Shown here: positions 1 to 11,800 of the stretch, one piece after another
Layout of the letters: each line of letters starts with the position of its first letter
Position numbering within the stretch: position 1 is the first letter of the stretch
From: Paramarasmius palmivorus
Lineage: Eukaryota > Basidiomycota > Agaricomycetes > Agaricales > Marasmiaceae
Direction: 5' to 3'
Assembly: GCA_037176845.1 (NCBI GenBank)
Contig: JAYKXP010000072.1
Location: 186,001 to 250,000, forward strand
Length of the DNA stretch: 64,000 bases
Position numbers and translations under genes: made by a program
Notes under the pieces: model-generated
What the model was told of the DNA's origin: nothing
The model's input: the letters and a program-made list of their open reading frames with translations, nothing else
Database searches by the model: none

Positions 1-145
1 CCTTCACCAATGCTATCGAGGTTGATAGATCCAGTACTGTGGACCGTAAATCAGCTAAAAATCGAACGAAATTTGGCAAGAGGCCAACTTACATCTTGGT
101 AGCCGCATCCTGCACGGCGACTTCAGTCAGTGTTGCAGTAGCCAT
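1..145 (-). CDS. 5' end of an unidentified gene, cut by the window edge
   Basis: On the minus strand an ATG at 145 opens a 53-nt exon ending at 93, followed by a good GTAAGT donor (92-87). A plausible acceptor lies at 38-37, and the frame then stays open to the window edge. The readable N-terminus is MATATLTEVAVQDAATKI followed by TGSINLDSIGEG. It has no signal peptide and I do not recognise the family. The evidence is the start codon, a consensus donor and acceptor, and an open frame across the junction. The rest of the gene lies to the left of the window. Confidence 0.5.
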
Positions 146-578
146 CTTGATAATGGTAAAAGAAATGAAGTTGAGGTCTGAGGATTGAGATGTTCAGAGA
201 CGAAAAGGTTCGGTGGTGACCCAGACCATCTTGAGACGGTATTTATCCAAAAGAGATAAGGGTTGTGCCACGTATTTGGCTCCACTAGTAGGTAAGAAAT
301 CTCAATTTGTCTAGACGTCATCTCGGATTACATGCTGTGTGGAGAGTGGAGTCCGAGATGGGCAAACAAAACCTAGAGTTCAGAAGAGCCACCGTGGGCG
401 TTTCCGGAGAACCCGAATTTTTAGACTTTTCATTTACCGAGCTTTGAATGGCAGGTTGCTCGCACGCCAAGGAGTGTGTATGCGTCTCTCAAAGGTGAAA
501 AGCACCTTTCAATCTTTGTTTCCTGCTCTTTTTTTACGCCAGAAAGACGCGAATCACGAATCGATCTAACCCTAAGCG

Positions 579-1005
579 ATGGCTGCGCCGACTATAGAGA
601 TATTTCTGTCCGCTCCAATTTCATCCACACCTGGCAGCGGCAATGCAATAAAAGAACCATCAACATCGTTGCGTGATCATGTTACAAACGCTACAGCTTC
701 GGTCGTCAAGCAACAATTGGAGCAAAATCGGCGAAGCGAGAAGCTGAGAACACATCGCGAAGCCTTTCAAGCGGTCGGCGATGTTGGATCATGCATGTAT
801 GTATATCGTTTGAATGGGTCTCAAGCTCAAGGCTCCATTGCGAGACCCTGCACGTCAAAATCTTTCCGATGAGCCACCGTTCACAATTCTTTATAGTCAT
901 TGTCATCTCCGTGGGGAAGGAGAGTCGTATGGGATGAGAGCTTGGGAAGAGATAAGGACAAGGAAGAAAGAAGGGTACGTGTCCCACACAGCTTGGCAAA
1001 ATTAG
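579..1005 (+). CDS. tentative small two-exon hypothetical protein
   Basis: An ATG at 579 opens a frame beginning MAAPTIEIFLSAPISSTPG and containing a charged, helix-like stretch (QQLEQNRRSEKLRTHREAF). If a 49-nt intron is removed (GTTGGA donor at 783, AAG acceptor ending at 831), the frame joins a second open stretch (APLRDPARQNLSDEPPF...) ending at the TAG at 1003-1005. The product would be about 126 aa, probably soluble. I do not recognise the family. The composition looks coding and the frames match, but the donor is weak and no motif confirms it. The alternative is chance open frames. Confidence 0.35.
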
Positions 1006-2261
1006 AGCTGTTATGATTCTATGATGATGATAAAAGTAGTCGACGGCGATGATGTATTGTATGTAGTCGCGTATGAGTTTCCGTTGATCCCTGTAGAATG
1101 TACGTCTCCAACTCAATTTCCGTAGGAGCCGGGTGACGCGAGATGAGACCTCTGGTGGATATCGCGTTTCAGCATGCGGCGGGCTATAAGATTGGAGCAG
1201 GTAGAGACGACCTGTGTCCGTAATAGAAATAACATTCCATACCGAGATCAAGATAACCGTGACAAGTGAACTAGGGTATCTTGACGGGGTCGACAAGTAT
1301 CCCTATCTCAGGTGAAGACAGAGCTCTCCCTGAACCGCGCAGAGCCTGGAGCTGTACTGAGAGCCTCAGAGCTCAACTAGTCGCCACTGGGAAGGTTGAA
1401 CCATAACAGAGCCAGAGTGCCCAAGCGGAAATAGCATTCGCCAGAAAGTTATACCGTGGTGAGAATGAGTCTGGATAAACTAGAAGGAACTTGCAAGGGT
1501 GAGATGACGCCTTTCCATACTGCGCCTCCTTGGATCTTGTAGCGCTTCAAGGGAAGCTTTTTCGACGGGTATCCACAGCTTCCTGATGACGGGAATGAAG
1601 GTGTCGATGTGGGCGGCATGCCTGGGACACGCTCTCTCTTGAGTAAATGTATCGACGTTCATTGGACATTGCGGCGTCCAGTGCGTCATCATATATCGAC
1701 CTGAATGGCTTCAGAGGACAGAGACGTGGCCGTTACTATTGTACTATGATTAGCAGCGGCCTAAATATGTTGAAGAATGGCATACCAGTAGAAACTCCAA
1801 AGATTGGCCTGTGATTTCCTTGCATTGTGCCATTCGGGGCCAGGGTCACCACGAGGACTTCGACCAGACTTGTACATGTCCTACCCAAAGATTTACCGGG
1901 TAAGACTATGAGGATATCTTTGGCCACAAGAACAGGTGATGGTTCCGTTCGTGCAAAAGTAGCAGTTTTGAATAAGACAGTACACGGTGAGAGCCAGTCC
2001 AAAATGTCCTGAAAAGGTTTGAGAATCGGCAGCTGATAGAGTGGGGTAACTAAGAAGTACTTGGAATTATCGCAGAGCTATTTGAAATTTCTACTGCAGT
2101 TTCTGGTAGATTATTCGAGTTGCTGAAACCTTGAGACGAGCATCTGCAACTTGCTGATGATAGGAATGAAGAGAGGTATACAGCCGCGGCAGTGACACTG
2201 ACACGCTTCCTCTCTCCAACTTCCACCGTTCCTCGAGTCCTCTCCCATATCTTCGACCTCG
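1006..2261. other. intergenic, no supported gene
   Basis: A minus-strand open frame at 706-1296 and short frames at 1480-1692 and 1736-2002 lack recognisable motifs and good splice context. I see no RNA gene. The last 100 bases probably hold the promoter and 5' UTR of the beta-adaptin gene. Confidence 0.5.
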
Positions 2262-5134
2262 ATGAGCCTCAGAGCTCCCAGGAAGGGTGAAAACTACGAG
2301 CTCAGTGTCGATCTCAACAGCGAATACCGCGATAAGCGAAAAGATGCTATCAAGCGAGTCATAGCTTCCATGACTGTCGGGAAAGGTTTGTACATTTCAC
2401 TACATTCAGTCCACTGTAGATCTCAAATTTCAACCTCCTTGACGAACAGATGTCAGCGGTCTCTTCCCGGATGTCCTCAAAAACATGCAAACCGACGACC
2501 TAGAACAAAAAAAGCTCGTTTACCTCTACCTCATGAACTACGCCAAAACTCAACCCGAACTCGTCATTCTCGCCGTTAACACGTTTGTCAAGGATTCTGA
2601 TGATCCAAATCCGCTTGTTCGCGCGTTGGCTATCAGGACTATGGGTGTCTTGCGTGCGGAGAAGATCATTGATTACCTCTGCGATCCGCTACAGAAATGT
2701 CTACGAGACGATAATCCCTACGTACGCAAGACGGCGGCGTTATGTGTTGCAAAGTTGTATGATCTCAAGCCGGAGTTGGTTATTGATAATGGGTTTTTGG
2801 AGCAGTTGCATGAGATGATTTCGGATAGTAATCCCATGGTGCGTTGGTCTTGTTTCGGAAGATGTGTCACCACTGAAGGCATTGTATAGGTAGTGGCCAA
2901 CACTGTTGCAGCACTAACAGACATCCACATTGCTGCTACATCAAATCCAAACGTTTCACCGACGGATCCAGGGATATTCAACATATCGGCCAATATCTTG
3001 AACAAACTATTGATAGCCCTCAATGAATGCTCAGAATGGGGCCGTGTCGCTGTTCTGAACGCTTTGTCAAGATACGTCGCGCAAGACGAGAAGGAGAGTG
3101 AGCATATTTGCGAACGTGTCGTGCCACAGTTCCAGCATGTAAACGGTAGTGTCGTATTGGCGGCGGTGAAGGTTGGTTTATACTCAAAATCCTATCAATG
3201 TTGCTGAACTAGTTGGTACACCTAGGTCATCATGATCCACATGAGGAATGTTCACCGAGAGGACCTAATCAAGCAACTCGTACGAAAGATGGCCCCGCCA
3301 CTGGTAACACTGCTTTCATCTCCACCCGAGGTTCAATGGGTTTCGCTGCGGAACATCAACTTGTTGCTGCAGAAGCGGCCTGATATTCTCCAAAACGAGA
3401 TGAGGGTGTTCTTTTGTAAATACAATGACCCCTTATACGTCAAGGTGGAAAAATTGGACATCATGGTGCGGTTAGCGGGGGAGAATAATGTCGATGCATT
3501 GCTAAGTGAACTGAAAGAGTACGTCAAATTATTTTTGGATGCATCCGTGAATATCGTACGCTAACTTCTGTCCTCCTGACAGGTATTCGTCCGAGGTCGA
3601 TGTTGACTTTGTCCGAAAGAGCATCAAGGCCATTGGACAGACAGCGATCAAGATAGATGCAGCAGCTGAAAGATGCGTACACGTACTTCTAGAGCTCATC
3701 GACACTCGCGTTAGCTACGTCGTCCAAGAGGCTGTCGTTGTCATGAAGGTAGGCCTTTTCGGGTATCCACTAGAAGCTCCTTACGGCAGCTCATTTATAC
3801 CCATAGGACATATTTCGCAAGTATCCTTCAACATATGAAGGCATTATCCCCACCTTATGTGCCAACTTGGATGAATTGGACGAACCTGAAGCTAAAGCTT
3901 CCCTTATATGGATCATAGGCGAATATGCCAGCAAGATCGACAACGCAGATGAATTGCTTGGTATTTTCGTTGATTCTTTCACGGAAGAATCCTACCCGGT
4001 ACGTTCCTTTTCATTATACAGAACTCCGCACACGACTTATTCTGCTTCTTAATGGCTCAGGTCCAACTGCAAACCTTAACGGCCGTCGTCAAGCTGTTCC
4101 TGAAGAAGCCTGATTCATCCCAGGGAATAGTGCAGAGAGTGCTACAAACGGCTACTACAGAGTGTGATTCTCCGGATGTGCGAGATAGGGCGTACATATA
4201 CTGGAGACTACTGTCATCAGATCCGGGTGCTGCCAAGGTGAGAGGTCAATTTGAGTTTGGATTGGTGCAATGCGCGGCGAAATGGCTTCCAAAACCGAAT
4301 ATGACCGCCACAGTTCCCATTTGGCGAGTAACACATGTTGGATACACATGCTGCCTTCCATCTTCTATTCTATTGATGCATCTATTTCGGCCATTTGCTA
4401 CTGTTACTAACCACTTTTCATAGAGCGTGGTACTGGCCTCGAGGCCGCCCATTACAATTCCTCGTACAACTGTTGCCCCTGCGCTGCTTGAAGAGCTCCT
4501 TGGTGAAATATCGACTCTTTCTAGTGTGTACCACAAACCTTCCGAGACATTCGTTGGACGTGGAAGAGTCGGTGCCGACTCGCTTCAACGCAAGGGTGCC
4601 GAGTAAGACTTCCCGTTAACTACGACTTCGAGGGTTGTACTGACTTATCCATTCATAGACCGTCTGATGATCGGTTCTCGACACAAAAGGCTCTACAGAC
4701 AGTTGCTGCTGGACAGCAAGCGGAGAACTTGCTGTAAGTTCCGGTTCCACTGATTTCTACGATGGGAAGGTGACACTAATCCCCGCTACAGCGACTTTGA
4801 TGATTCTCCAGCGGTCGAGGGGCAACCGTCTGGTTTAGCTGCTACAGAGGTTCTCACACACACACCGGCAGCTGCTAACCTCCTTGCAGGAACATCCACT
4901 AATCCTCTTGATGATCTTGTGTCGATCTTTGGTAGTTCGGGTGCTGCTCCCGCACCAGCACCTGGAGCACCTTCACATGACCTATTCGGGGGTATAGATT
5001 TTGGTGGTGGATCCGGGTCGATGGGGTCTCTTGGGTCTCCTCAAGCGACGCAGCCGGCCAAGCCTTCCACTTCACAGGTGGCATCTCCAACACAGCAGCA
5101 GAACCCGCAGGACGATCTTTTGGGACTCTTTTAG
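2262..5134 (+). CDS. apl2: AP-1/AP-2 type beta-adaptin (adaptor complex large subunit)
   Basis: This encodes the large beta subunit of a clathrin adaptor complex, which sorts membrane cargo at the trans-Golgi/endosome (AP-1) or plasma membrane (AP-2). Ten exons (2262-2385, 2450-2838, 2890-3171, 3226-3518, 3583-3748, 3807-3998, 4061-4237, 4424-4602, 4659-4733, 4792-5134) join in frame to 739 aa. The N-terminus ([20 protein letters not shown]), the block [19 protein letters not shown] and the armadillo-repeat trunk up to about residue 580 are typical of beta-adaptins. The C-terminal ~120 residues are a Gly/Pro/Ser/Gln-rich hinge with [10 protein letters not shown] and a terminal DDLLGLF that resembles a clathrin box. 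There is no appendage (ear) domain, as in yeast Apl2, so the length fits a fungal AP-1 beta subunit. AP-1 versus AP-2 cannot be settled by eye; many basidiomycete proteins may serve both. Confidence 0.95.
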
Positions 5135-5892
5135 ATTCAATATTGCTTTTTATCCAGAAAGAAGAAGGAAGTGTGATATTCGTGTACCAATAATGGATGG
5201 TTTTTCCGAGTGTAAGGAAATGGCCTAGTTGATCGGCGATAACATACCGATGTCAACTTGAGGTAGGAGCTTTTTTTTTTCTTTCTTGGCTGCGTGAATC
5301 GTTCGTTAAAACTGTTGAAACGGCTTCTTTCCTTCGACGCGTAGGAGGTAAAATCGAAGCAGGCGTTGAAACTCATAGGGTTTGAAAAGTATTTTGGCCG
5401 GGATGTAGCGGCGATATGCGAACGGCTCTAGCCCGAGACCGGCACTTCGGCACTTTTAACCTTTGCAGGGATGTCATTAGACTTTCTTCAGCCTTTTCAA
5501 ACCTTCTTTGATCCCATTATTCAGTGTATAAGGCATTTTAGCAGATGTGCGGCGTTTTCCTCAGAAAGCTCGCATGGTGAGCTACATACTTGTCCACATT
5601 GAATAGTGACCTTCGTCTGACGCCCTCCTTTAGATCAGAAATAGCCCGAGCGATCGCAAAAGTGGTGATGATCAATAATATGTGCAAGAACTTTGGTTGC
5701 CACACGTATGAAATGGTTTCTTGGGTCCACGGGGGCATTTTCGTCATCATATGTTTTCCGCGGGTGCGTCACCGCTTGGAGACCAGAGATCTTCCCATTG
5801 TGGTCTTGCATTCAAACTCCCAGGTCACACTTTCTATCATTTAAAAAGAACGCTCCTCAGGCTTCTCAAAACGGTACCTCGCCCTTGGCTCG
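5135..5892. other. intergenic between beta-adaptin and GH30 genes
   Basis: The 3' UTR of the beta-adaptin gene and the upstream region of the GH30 gene. Short open frames here lack motifs. Confidence 0.6.
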
Positions 5893-5902
5893 TATATTTA
5901 TA
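5893..5902 (+). promoter_or_regulatory. probable TATA element of the GH30 gene
   Basis: TATATTTATA lies 53 bp upstream of the GH30 start codon, within the usual distance for a fungal core promoter. The call rests on position and sequence only. Confidence 0.4.
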
Positions 5903-5954
5903 CCACCATCAATTGTAATCGCGTCGTGCAATCGCGATTACCATCAAGTTCAAA

Positions 5955-8409
5955 ATGAGGTCGCTCGCCCTTTCTGCTCTCCTCTTGGTTTGTGCGAAGC
6001 CAATAGCTTCTCAGCAGATATGGGACATTGTAGGTATCTTTCATCTCCACAGGAAATGATCGACTCACACAACGCCTTTACAGTGGCAGACGACATGGGA
6101 TCGCTCAAAGTTGTTTACCTCGACGCCATCCAACCCGCCCATTAATTTCGTCACGCCGAGTTCAATTGGTCAGGCAGATATAGTTGTTGATGATAACACG
6201 GTCCTTCAGAATATCTTTGGCTTTGGGAGTTCATTGAGTGCGTACGCTTCGTACTCGGACCACGTTCGCGAACACTAATTTACATCTCGCCTTCCAGCTG
6301 ACAATTCAGCCATGTTAATGAACAACCTGAAGTCACGAAACTCTGGGAACTACTGGAATTTGTTGAACTATCTCTTCAGTCCCACCGATGGAGCGAATGC
6401 TGCGGGTTTGAATTACATCCGGGTCCCTCTTGGAGCCTCGGACTTTTCGGCTGGATGTGCGTTCCCGTCAATGCGGTTCATGAGGTCATGCAACTCACCC
6501 ACTATGTTCAGTGTATAGCTTTGACGACAGCGCCAACGATAATTCGCTGAATAACTTCAATATCAACAAAGCGCCGTCGTACCTCTTCACTGTCTTGAAA
6601 GATATCCAGTCTATCAATCCTCGTGCGTGCAACTCCCTTCAACGTGTATTGATGTGTCTGACGATTATCCTCCATTCAGTGATTAAAGTCCATGTACTTC
6701 CTTGGTCGCCGGTGAGTATGTTCACTCGTCACTCAGATCGGCTATACTGACGTTCTCCGGTAGCCTGGCTGGATGAAGACCAGCAACACCATGAACGGCG
6801 GGTCGCTCAAGTCCAACCTAGTCCAATTGTGTTCGTCCCGTTCCTCTCGGTATTTCAGGTGTCGTTGACAAAAGCGCACAGATGCTCAATATCTCTTGAA
6901 GAGTTTGCAGGGCTTCCGAAACAACGGTATCCCTCTCTACGCGATATCCATTCAGAATGAGCCTCAGAACAATAACCCCACGTACCCAACCTCGACGTAT
7001 ACTCCTCAACTGGAGGCGTCTGTAGGAAGCGCTCTTCGATCATTGATGAACAACAATGGTTTTGGTTCCGTCAAGCTTATCGGTGTGTACCAAGTGCGCT
7101 CAACCTACATCCGTAGCTGACCAACTACCAAGGTTACGACCACAACTGGGGTAATGCTGGTACATACCCAGTACAGCTGATAGATGCTGCTCCCAATGCT
7201 TTCGCGGGAGTCGCGTTTCATTGTTACGAAGGAAGTGTCAGTCAACAAGACCAATTCCGCAACCGCTACCCTAACAAAGAGGTACATTGATCTTCAAGCT
7301 TGAGGTTGATGAATGACTGATGACCACTCCCGCCACAGGTCTATTTCACTGGTATGGTATTTTCTTGGTCATCGCAGCGTCTGGACTCACGAGACATTTC
7401 TAGAGTGCTCTGGCACATTGGGCTCGGATTGGTGGAGTGATATCAAGGTTCGTAGTGGCCGCTGAATACTACTTTCATTGGCTCACAATCTCTACAGTGG
7501 TACATGGACAACATGTACGGTTCCCTTCCTATGCCATTCATGATAGACCACTGAACGTTCTGCAGCTTCATTGGGTCAGTTGAACATGGTTCTAGCGTCG
7601 GGTTGATGTGGAACATTGCCCTTGACGGAAATGGCAATCCAAAGCTTCCTGGAACTAACAGCTGCGGAGGCCCAGGCTGTCGTGGAGTCGTTCAGATCAA
7701 CAATGACGGAACATGGAGTGTGAACCAAGAATGTACGTATCGAGAACCTTCATTCGCACTAGGCGCTGACGTCTCGTGTATAGTTTATGCAATGGCACAC
7801 CTTTCCAAGGCGACCATTCCCAAGGATGCCGGAGGTCCTTTTGGTCAGCGTATTAGTGTGAGCGTTGGTGGCCAACTGAACTGGGCTTTACGTGTCATTG
7901 GTTTTGCTACCCATCGAACTAACTCTGCTGATTGGGTGCGGTACTCCCTGGTTGTTCTAAACTGTAAGTCTCCGTATCGCATTCTAAACCCTTGACCATT
8001 CCCTAAGCGTCATTTGCACCCAGGGAATGACCAAGGCGGAGGTTCCTGGAATCCCCAGTCTGTCCGAACTACCATCGAATTCCGCGGCCTGCAGGTATGC
8101 AACAGTTCCCGTGAACTGAGCAAACTGTGACTGATGATATCATAGGCTACTTACACTTTCCCTGTTGGCGTTACCACGCTGTGGTGGTTCGGTGAGTCCC
8201 TTTCATGTGAAACGGTCTCTTTCGGTATTCACCCTATCTCCGATATAGCACCTAACAACAACCAATTCGCTCAAGTATCGAACACTACAATAGAAAACAC
8301 TATCCCAATCAGCACCGACCAGAAGGCACAAGAGCCACTTGCATTCTTCTCGAAAACAAAACACTCCTTTAAGCAATTCGGTCATCAGTTAGCGCAACGC
8401 TTCAAGTGA
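5955..8409 (+). CDS. secreted glycoside hydrolase family 30 (endo-beta-1,6-glycanase type)
   Basis: A secreted clan GH-A retaining glycosidase. Sixteen exons join to 523 aa: 5955-6029, 6084-6237, 6298-6456, 6512-6622, 6680-6711, 6764-6830, 6882-7082, 7133-7281, 7339-7351, 7404-7447, 7498-7514, 7566-7732, 7784-7963, 8024-8094, 8146-8191 and 8249-8409. A signal peptide (MRSLALSALLLVCAKPIAS) comes first. GH30 landmarks follow: FGFGSSLTDNSA, LNYIRVPLGASDFSA, VHVLPWSPPGWMK, the acid/base Glu in SIQNEPQ (about E201), FHCYEG, and the nucleophile Glu in VYFTECSG (about E296). The C-terminal beta-sandwich ends at WWF. GH30 members of this kind in fungi cut beta-1,6-glucan or beta-1,6-galactan; substrate cannot be read from sequence. 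The last 50 residues (FFSKTKHSFKQFGHQL) are an unusual basic tail. The nucleophile codon is split by the intron 7352-7403. Confidence 0.93.
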
Positions 8410-9366
8410 TGATCCCCTCGATAAGGGGGTGCTTCCTTTTGGGATGGAATGTGGATAGTATGATCGTCGCCTTTAATTCGTTCTTTGTCTTGTTCATCAC
8501 GACCCCTTGATGCCCGTTCATGACTTGTATTGCAGCATTATCATTCGCCCTCACGAGTTACGACCTACAAGTCGACAAGCTAATGTATCGATATCCTATT
8601 TCTTGTTTCATGATACACACTACCTACTTGGGCGGTTTATATGGACGTAAATATATACCAGTGTAATCACTGAAAATTATTTATATAGCGTTGCCAAATT
8701 ACATGCGTGGCTTGTAACAGAAGAGAATGTTTCTCAACCCTTGTGAAGGGAGTCGGGAAATTCGTTCACATGGGTACATACGCCGTGCGGACATTCAAGG
8801 TAATCATGGATACAAGTAGCCTGTATGCGTCAATATACCTTCACACCTAGCAATCGGATATATTCAGCGATGATTGAGACAAAAACACTTTAGCTAGGTT
8901 CGATCTCAATGACTCTCCGACAAAGTGGGAGCTGGCCCTCGAAGCCTTCTTCGACCAGGTATGGGCGACAGGAACAAGCTCGGTGTACATGTGAACCTAG
9001 AGTTTTGTAGCAAGAGTCACGTGCCCGTAAAACAATGGTATGAAAAGAACTTGAGGACGCAGTGGCTAGCCACTGCATTTTGTTGAGTCTTGGACAATGG
9101 GAAAGAGAAAGACACGATAAGTAAGTAAAGCTAGTAAAGGGTCCAAAGTCTATGGAATGATCCGGGCCGCCGGTCCGTTGAATGTTACTTTCACTACTCG
9201 TTTTACATGCTACTCAAAAAGGGATGCCCCTGCTGTAGTGAACATGGATAGATAAAAGAAAATAGCATGATGATACCGCGCAGTCACTCCTATAAATTGG
9301 GTTCTAAAACAGCCTGAACATATCGAATCCTAATGTAGAACTCTCGCACCTGATAATTTGAAGGAA
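8410..9366. other. intergenic, carries an F-box gene remnant
   Basis: Apart from the short homologous fragment described separately, no gene is evident. Confidence 0.5.
8891..8945 (-). pseudogene. 3'-end remnant related to the adjacent F-box gene
   Basis: Minus-strand translation here gives EGQLPLCRRVIEIEPS. It closely matches SQLPLCRQRGIIEIDTS near the C-terminus of the F-box protein at 9367-10686, and the nucleotides are similar too. No extended frame surrounds it, so it looks like the leftover 3' end of a tandem duplicate. Confidence 0.45.
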
Positions 9367-10686
9367 TCAGCTATGATGAGACAGCGTCGCAATTATAAGA
9401 CGTACCCTTGCACTAGTGTCAATCTCGATAATTCCTCGTTGGCGACACAGAGGGAGCTGACTCTGCAACTTCGCTCGGACTCGATGAAATGTCTCCTCCG
9501 CTCCTTGACACTTTGACTCTTCTTCAAAAGTCAAGTACGACGAGTCGTTCACATATGTCCCCCTTACCAATAACCGAAGCCTTTGAAGAGATTGGAAGGC
9601 AGGGTGTTGAATAAATTCGTCGAATGCTGACCAATCCGTTCCATCGTCATACATGTGCCAACATAAAGTAATAACCTCGAGTTTTGATCTCCGACCTGCA
9701 ATTGAGGCAAAGCGCCTCAAGAAAGATATCGCAGTTGACGTGAGTACGAAGTCAAATCCCAGGTGTCGGAGGTTCGGACTCTTTGCGAAGTCAATGATAC
9801 CTGCAAAAGTTCCGGGCTTCGACATAGAATTATCGTGATGTTCATGACAAGATGAGCAGAAAGACACACCTAGCTTGTCGATGGCTCCGGGAGTGCCTAT
9901 TAGCACTGACGTGCATAAAAATTCCTCCAAGGAAGCCCCTGCGGACGATAGCAAATCTCCCACGCTTTCCCATAATGCATCGGAAGAACGGTGATGGCAG
10001 TACATGTAAAATGAGCGAAGGCTCCGGCACGAGGAGAGTGACTGGATGAACTCATGCCCCACTATCTTCATCGAAAGCCTCTGCAGCCCTACATGGAGTC
10101 GACGATTATCTTTCGACGCGGAGAGCTCCGATTGCTCTTCAAACGATGATCCAGGATGATTGTAGATTCCACGCAATTTCACAGTCTTCAGTGCTGGAAA
10201 GGAGTTCACAAACTCTATGAAGGTAGTATGGGAGCCGAATCTGACCCTTGTGAGAGACAGACGTGTAAGTGATTGGAACCCATCGCGCAACATCTGTCTC
10301 GCATCCACGGACAGTTCATTCCAGTGAACGTCCACCAACTCCAAATTTGTGGCTTGTCCAAAGACGGCGCAGAACGTGTGCCGGCGAGTCAGCAACCTGC
10401 TAAAGTCCAGCATAGCCTTGGGCTGACTTGATTCAACAGATGGTCCCTGGTAGGAGATGTTCTCTACATTTGCACATGTGAAGGTCTGTAATGGATCGTC
10501 CCACAGCGCGAGGAGTGTCTCCGTATTCTCCATGTTGAGGTAGAGATGGCGAAAGAGAAATGAGCGAGATATGGGTAGCCAGGTGCGACATACGAGTGCA
10601 CACGATTTCAATGTTGACATCTCGTGATCGATCTCTCCCAAAATATGTGCGAGAAGCTCTGGAGGAAGCCAAAAGCTTGGGGTCAT
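9367..10686 (-). CDS. F-box/LRR-like protein, single exon
   Basis: A 439-aa intronless protein. The N-terminus FWLPPELLAHILGEIDHEMSTL followed by SCALVCRTWLPISR (residues 5-41) fits an F-box, which binds Skp1 in SCF ubiquitin ligases. The rest is a leucine-rich region with repeated patterns such as SLTRLSLTRVRF, ALKTVKLRGIY and SLQRLRLLVRG, likely for substrate binding. It does not share the coiled-coil leader (LLNEKISQLQ) of the F-box family elsewhere in the window, so it is a different family. It is divergent from the HEM4 gene with only 124 bp between start codons. The target is unknown. Confidence 0.8.
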   Translation of the reverse strand: MTPSFWLPPELLAHILGEIDHEMSTLKSCALVCRTWLPISRSFLFRHLYLNMENTETLLALWDDPLQTFTCANVENISYQGPSVESSQPKAMLDFSRLLTRRHTFCAVFGQATNLELVDVHWNELSVDARQMLRDGFQSLTRLSLTRVRFGSHTTFIEFVNSFPALKTVKLRGIYNHPGSSFEEQSELSASKDNRRLHVGLQRLSMKIVGHEFIQSLSSCRSLRSFYMYCHHRSSDALWESVGDLLSSAGASLEEFLCTSVLIGTPGAIDKLGVSFCSSCHEHHDNSMSKPGTFAGIIDFAKSPNLRHLGFDFVLTSTAISFLRRFASIAGRRSKLEVITLCWHMYDDGTDWSAFDEFIQHPAFQSLQRLRLLVRGTYVNDSSYLTFEEESKCQGAEETFHRVRAKLQSQLPLCRQRGIIEIDTSARVRLIIATLSHHS

Positions 10687-10810
10687 GGTATAGACGTGAT
10701 GGCAAGAGGAAAATAAGAGTCAAGTCACAGTGTTTTAGGTGCCCGGCAAAACACGGGCCGTCTTTCTGACCACCACTTCGCTCTCGAGACTCCATGAGAC
10801 TCCACATGAA
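10687..10810. promoter_or_regulatory. short bidirectional promoter, F-box / HEM4
   Basis: Only 124 bp separate the divergent start codons, so both transcripts must start here or inside the other gene's leader. No clear TATA box was seen. Confidence 0.4.
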
Positions 10811-11800
10811 ATGCCACGAAAATCTATAGCTTTACTACTTCGTGCTCCGAGTGATTCGGAAGAAGATAAATACGAGGTCCAGTTCAAGACATCGGGCTAC
10901 AATTCTTTTTCAATCCCTGTTCTCGAAACCGTCTTAACGAATATCGACGACTTGCGAAAGACACTTGTAGAAGGGTCGGGAGGATATCATGGAGTTATTA
11001 TTACGAGTGCGAGAGCTTGTGCAGCATGGAAGGATGCAGTTAAGTCTTTGGATATAGCGTCTGAATGCTCCGGTGTGTATTCAATTCGTTTCTATTTTAC
11101 TGAGAGCTCAGCTTGGTTTGATCAGAAAGTTGGCAATCGAAAACCTTCTACGTCGTCGGGCATGGAACTGGCTCCAGTCTCTCAGAGATTTATACACAAT
11201 ATCCCAACTCACCCTTTGTCCCAAATCCTTCACTCATCAAGGGACAGGATTGCGGAAACGCCGATCAATTGGGCCGATTTATTCTAGAAGATCTCCAGTC
11301 AAAGCCAGCTCGACTGCTTTACCTGACTGGGGACAAGAACCGAGATACACTTCCCAATATTCTTCAAGAAGGGAATGTTGATTTTCACCCCCTAAAAGTG
11401 TACGAAACGCAGGGATCATCGAACTTTTCTCGGGACTTGGCAGCCGCTATTCAAGCAGCACGGAAGGACCGTACGTCTGAACTCTTATATGCTGTTAGCT
11501 CCACCCTTATGCCTGCGAACAGACGCTGACGAGCTTCGATGGTGGATAATATTCTTCGCGCCTTCTGCCGCACAGTTCGTGCTTCCATTCATCAGAGAGC
11601 ACTTTGAGCTCCTAGACCAAGCAAGAAATCCATCTTCAGAGGCATCTTCACCGCTAGCGCTAGTAGCATCCATTGGACCTACGACGGACACGTATCTTCG
11701 TGAGACACTGCACCTCCACGTAGATGCCATGGCTGCAAAGCCTACTCCGGAGGCTTTAGTGTCTGTCATCGTGGAAGCGGACTCGAAATCATCTTTATGA
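10811..11800 (+). CDS. HEM4: uroporphyrinogen-III synthase (haem biosynthesis)
   Basis: Catalyses ring closure and D-ring inversion of hydroxymethylbilane to uroporphyrinogen III, the fourth step of the shared haem/sirohaem pathway, in the cytosol. Three exons (10811-11072, 11126-11470, 11523-11800; introns of 53 and 52 nt) give 294 aa. The HEM4 fold is shown by the N-terminal LLLRAP, the block GYHGVIITSARACAAW, KTFYVVGHGTGSSL, the hinge segment ARLLYLTGDKNRDTLPNIL, then WIIFFAPSAAQFVLPF and the C-terminal VASIGPTTDTYLRETLHLHV...AAKPTPEALVSVI. The length agrees with fungal enzymes. The correct frame across the first intron was chosen because only it yields the FYVVG block. Confidence 0.93.

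Noticed and set aside
706..1296. 196-aa minus-strand open frame
   Set aside because: Composition rich in Ser, Arg, Ile and His without domains. It overlaps the more coding-like plus-strand candidate and has no splice or promoter support.
1400..1440. GAGTGCCCAAGCGG stretch resembling a tRNA-Leu/Ser A box
   Set aside because: No B box (GGTTCGAATCC type) follows at the right distance and no cloverleaf can be drawn.
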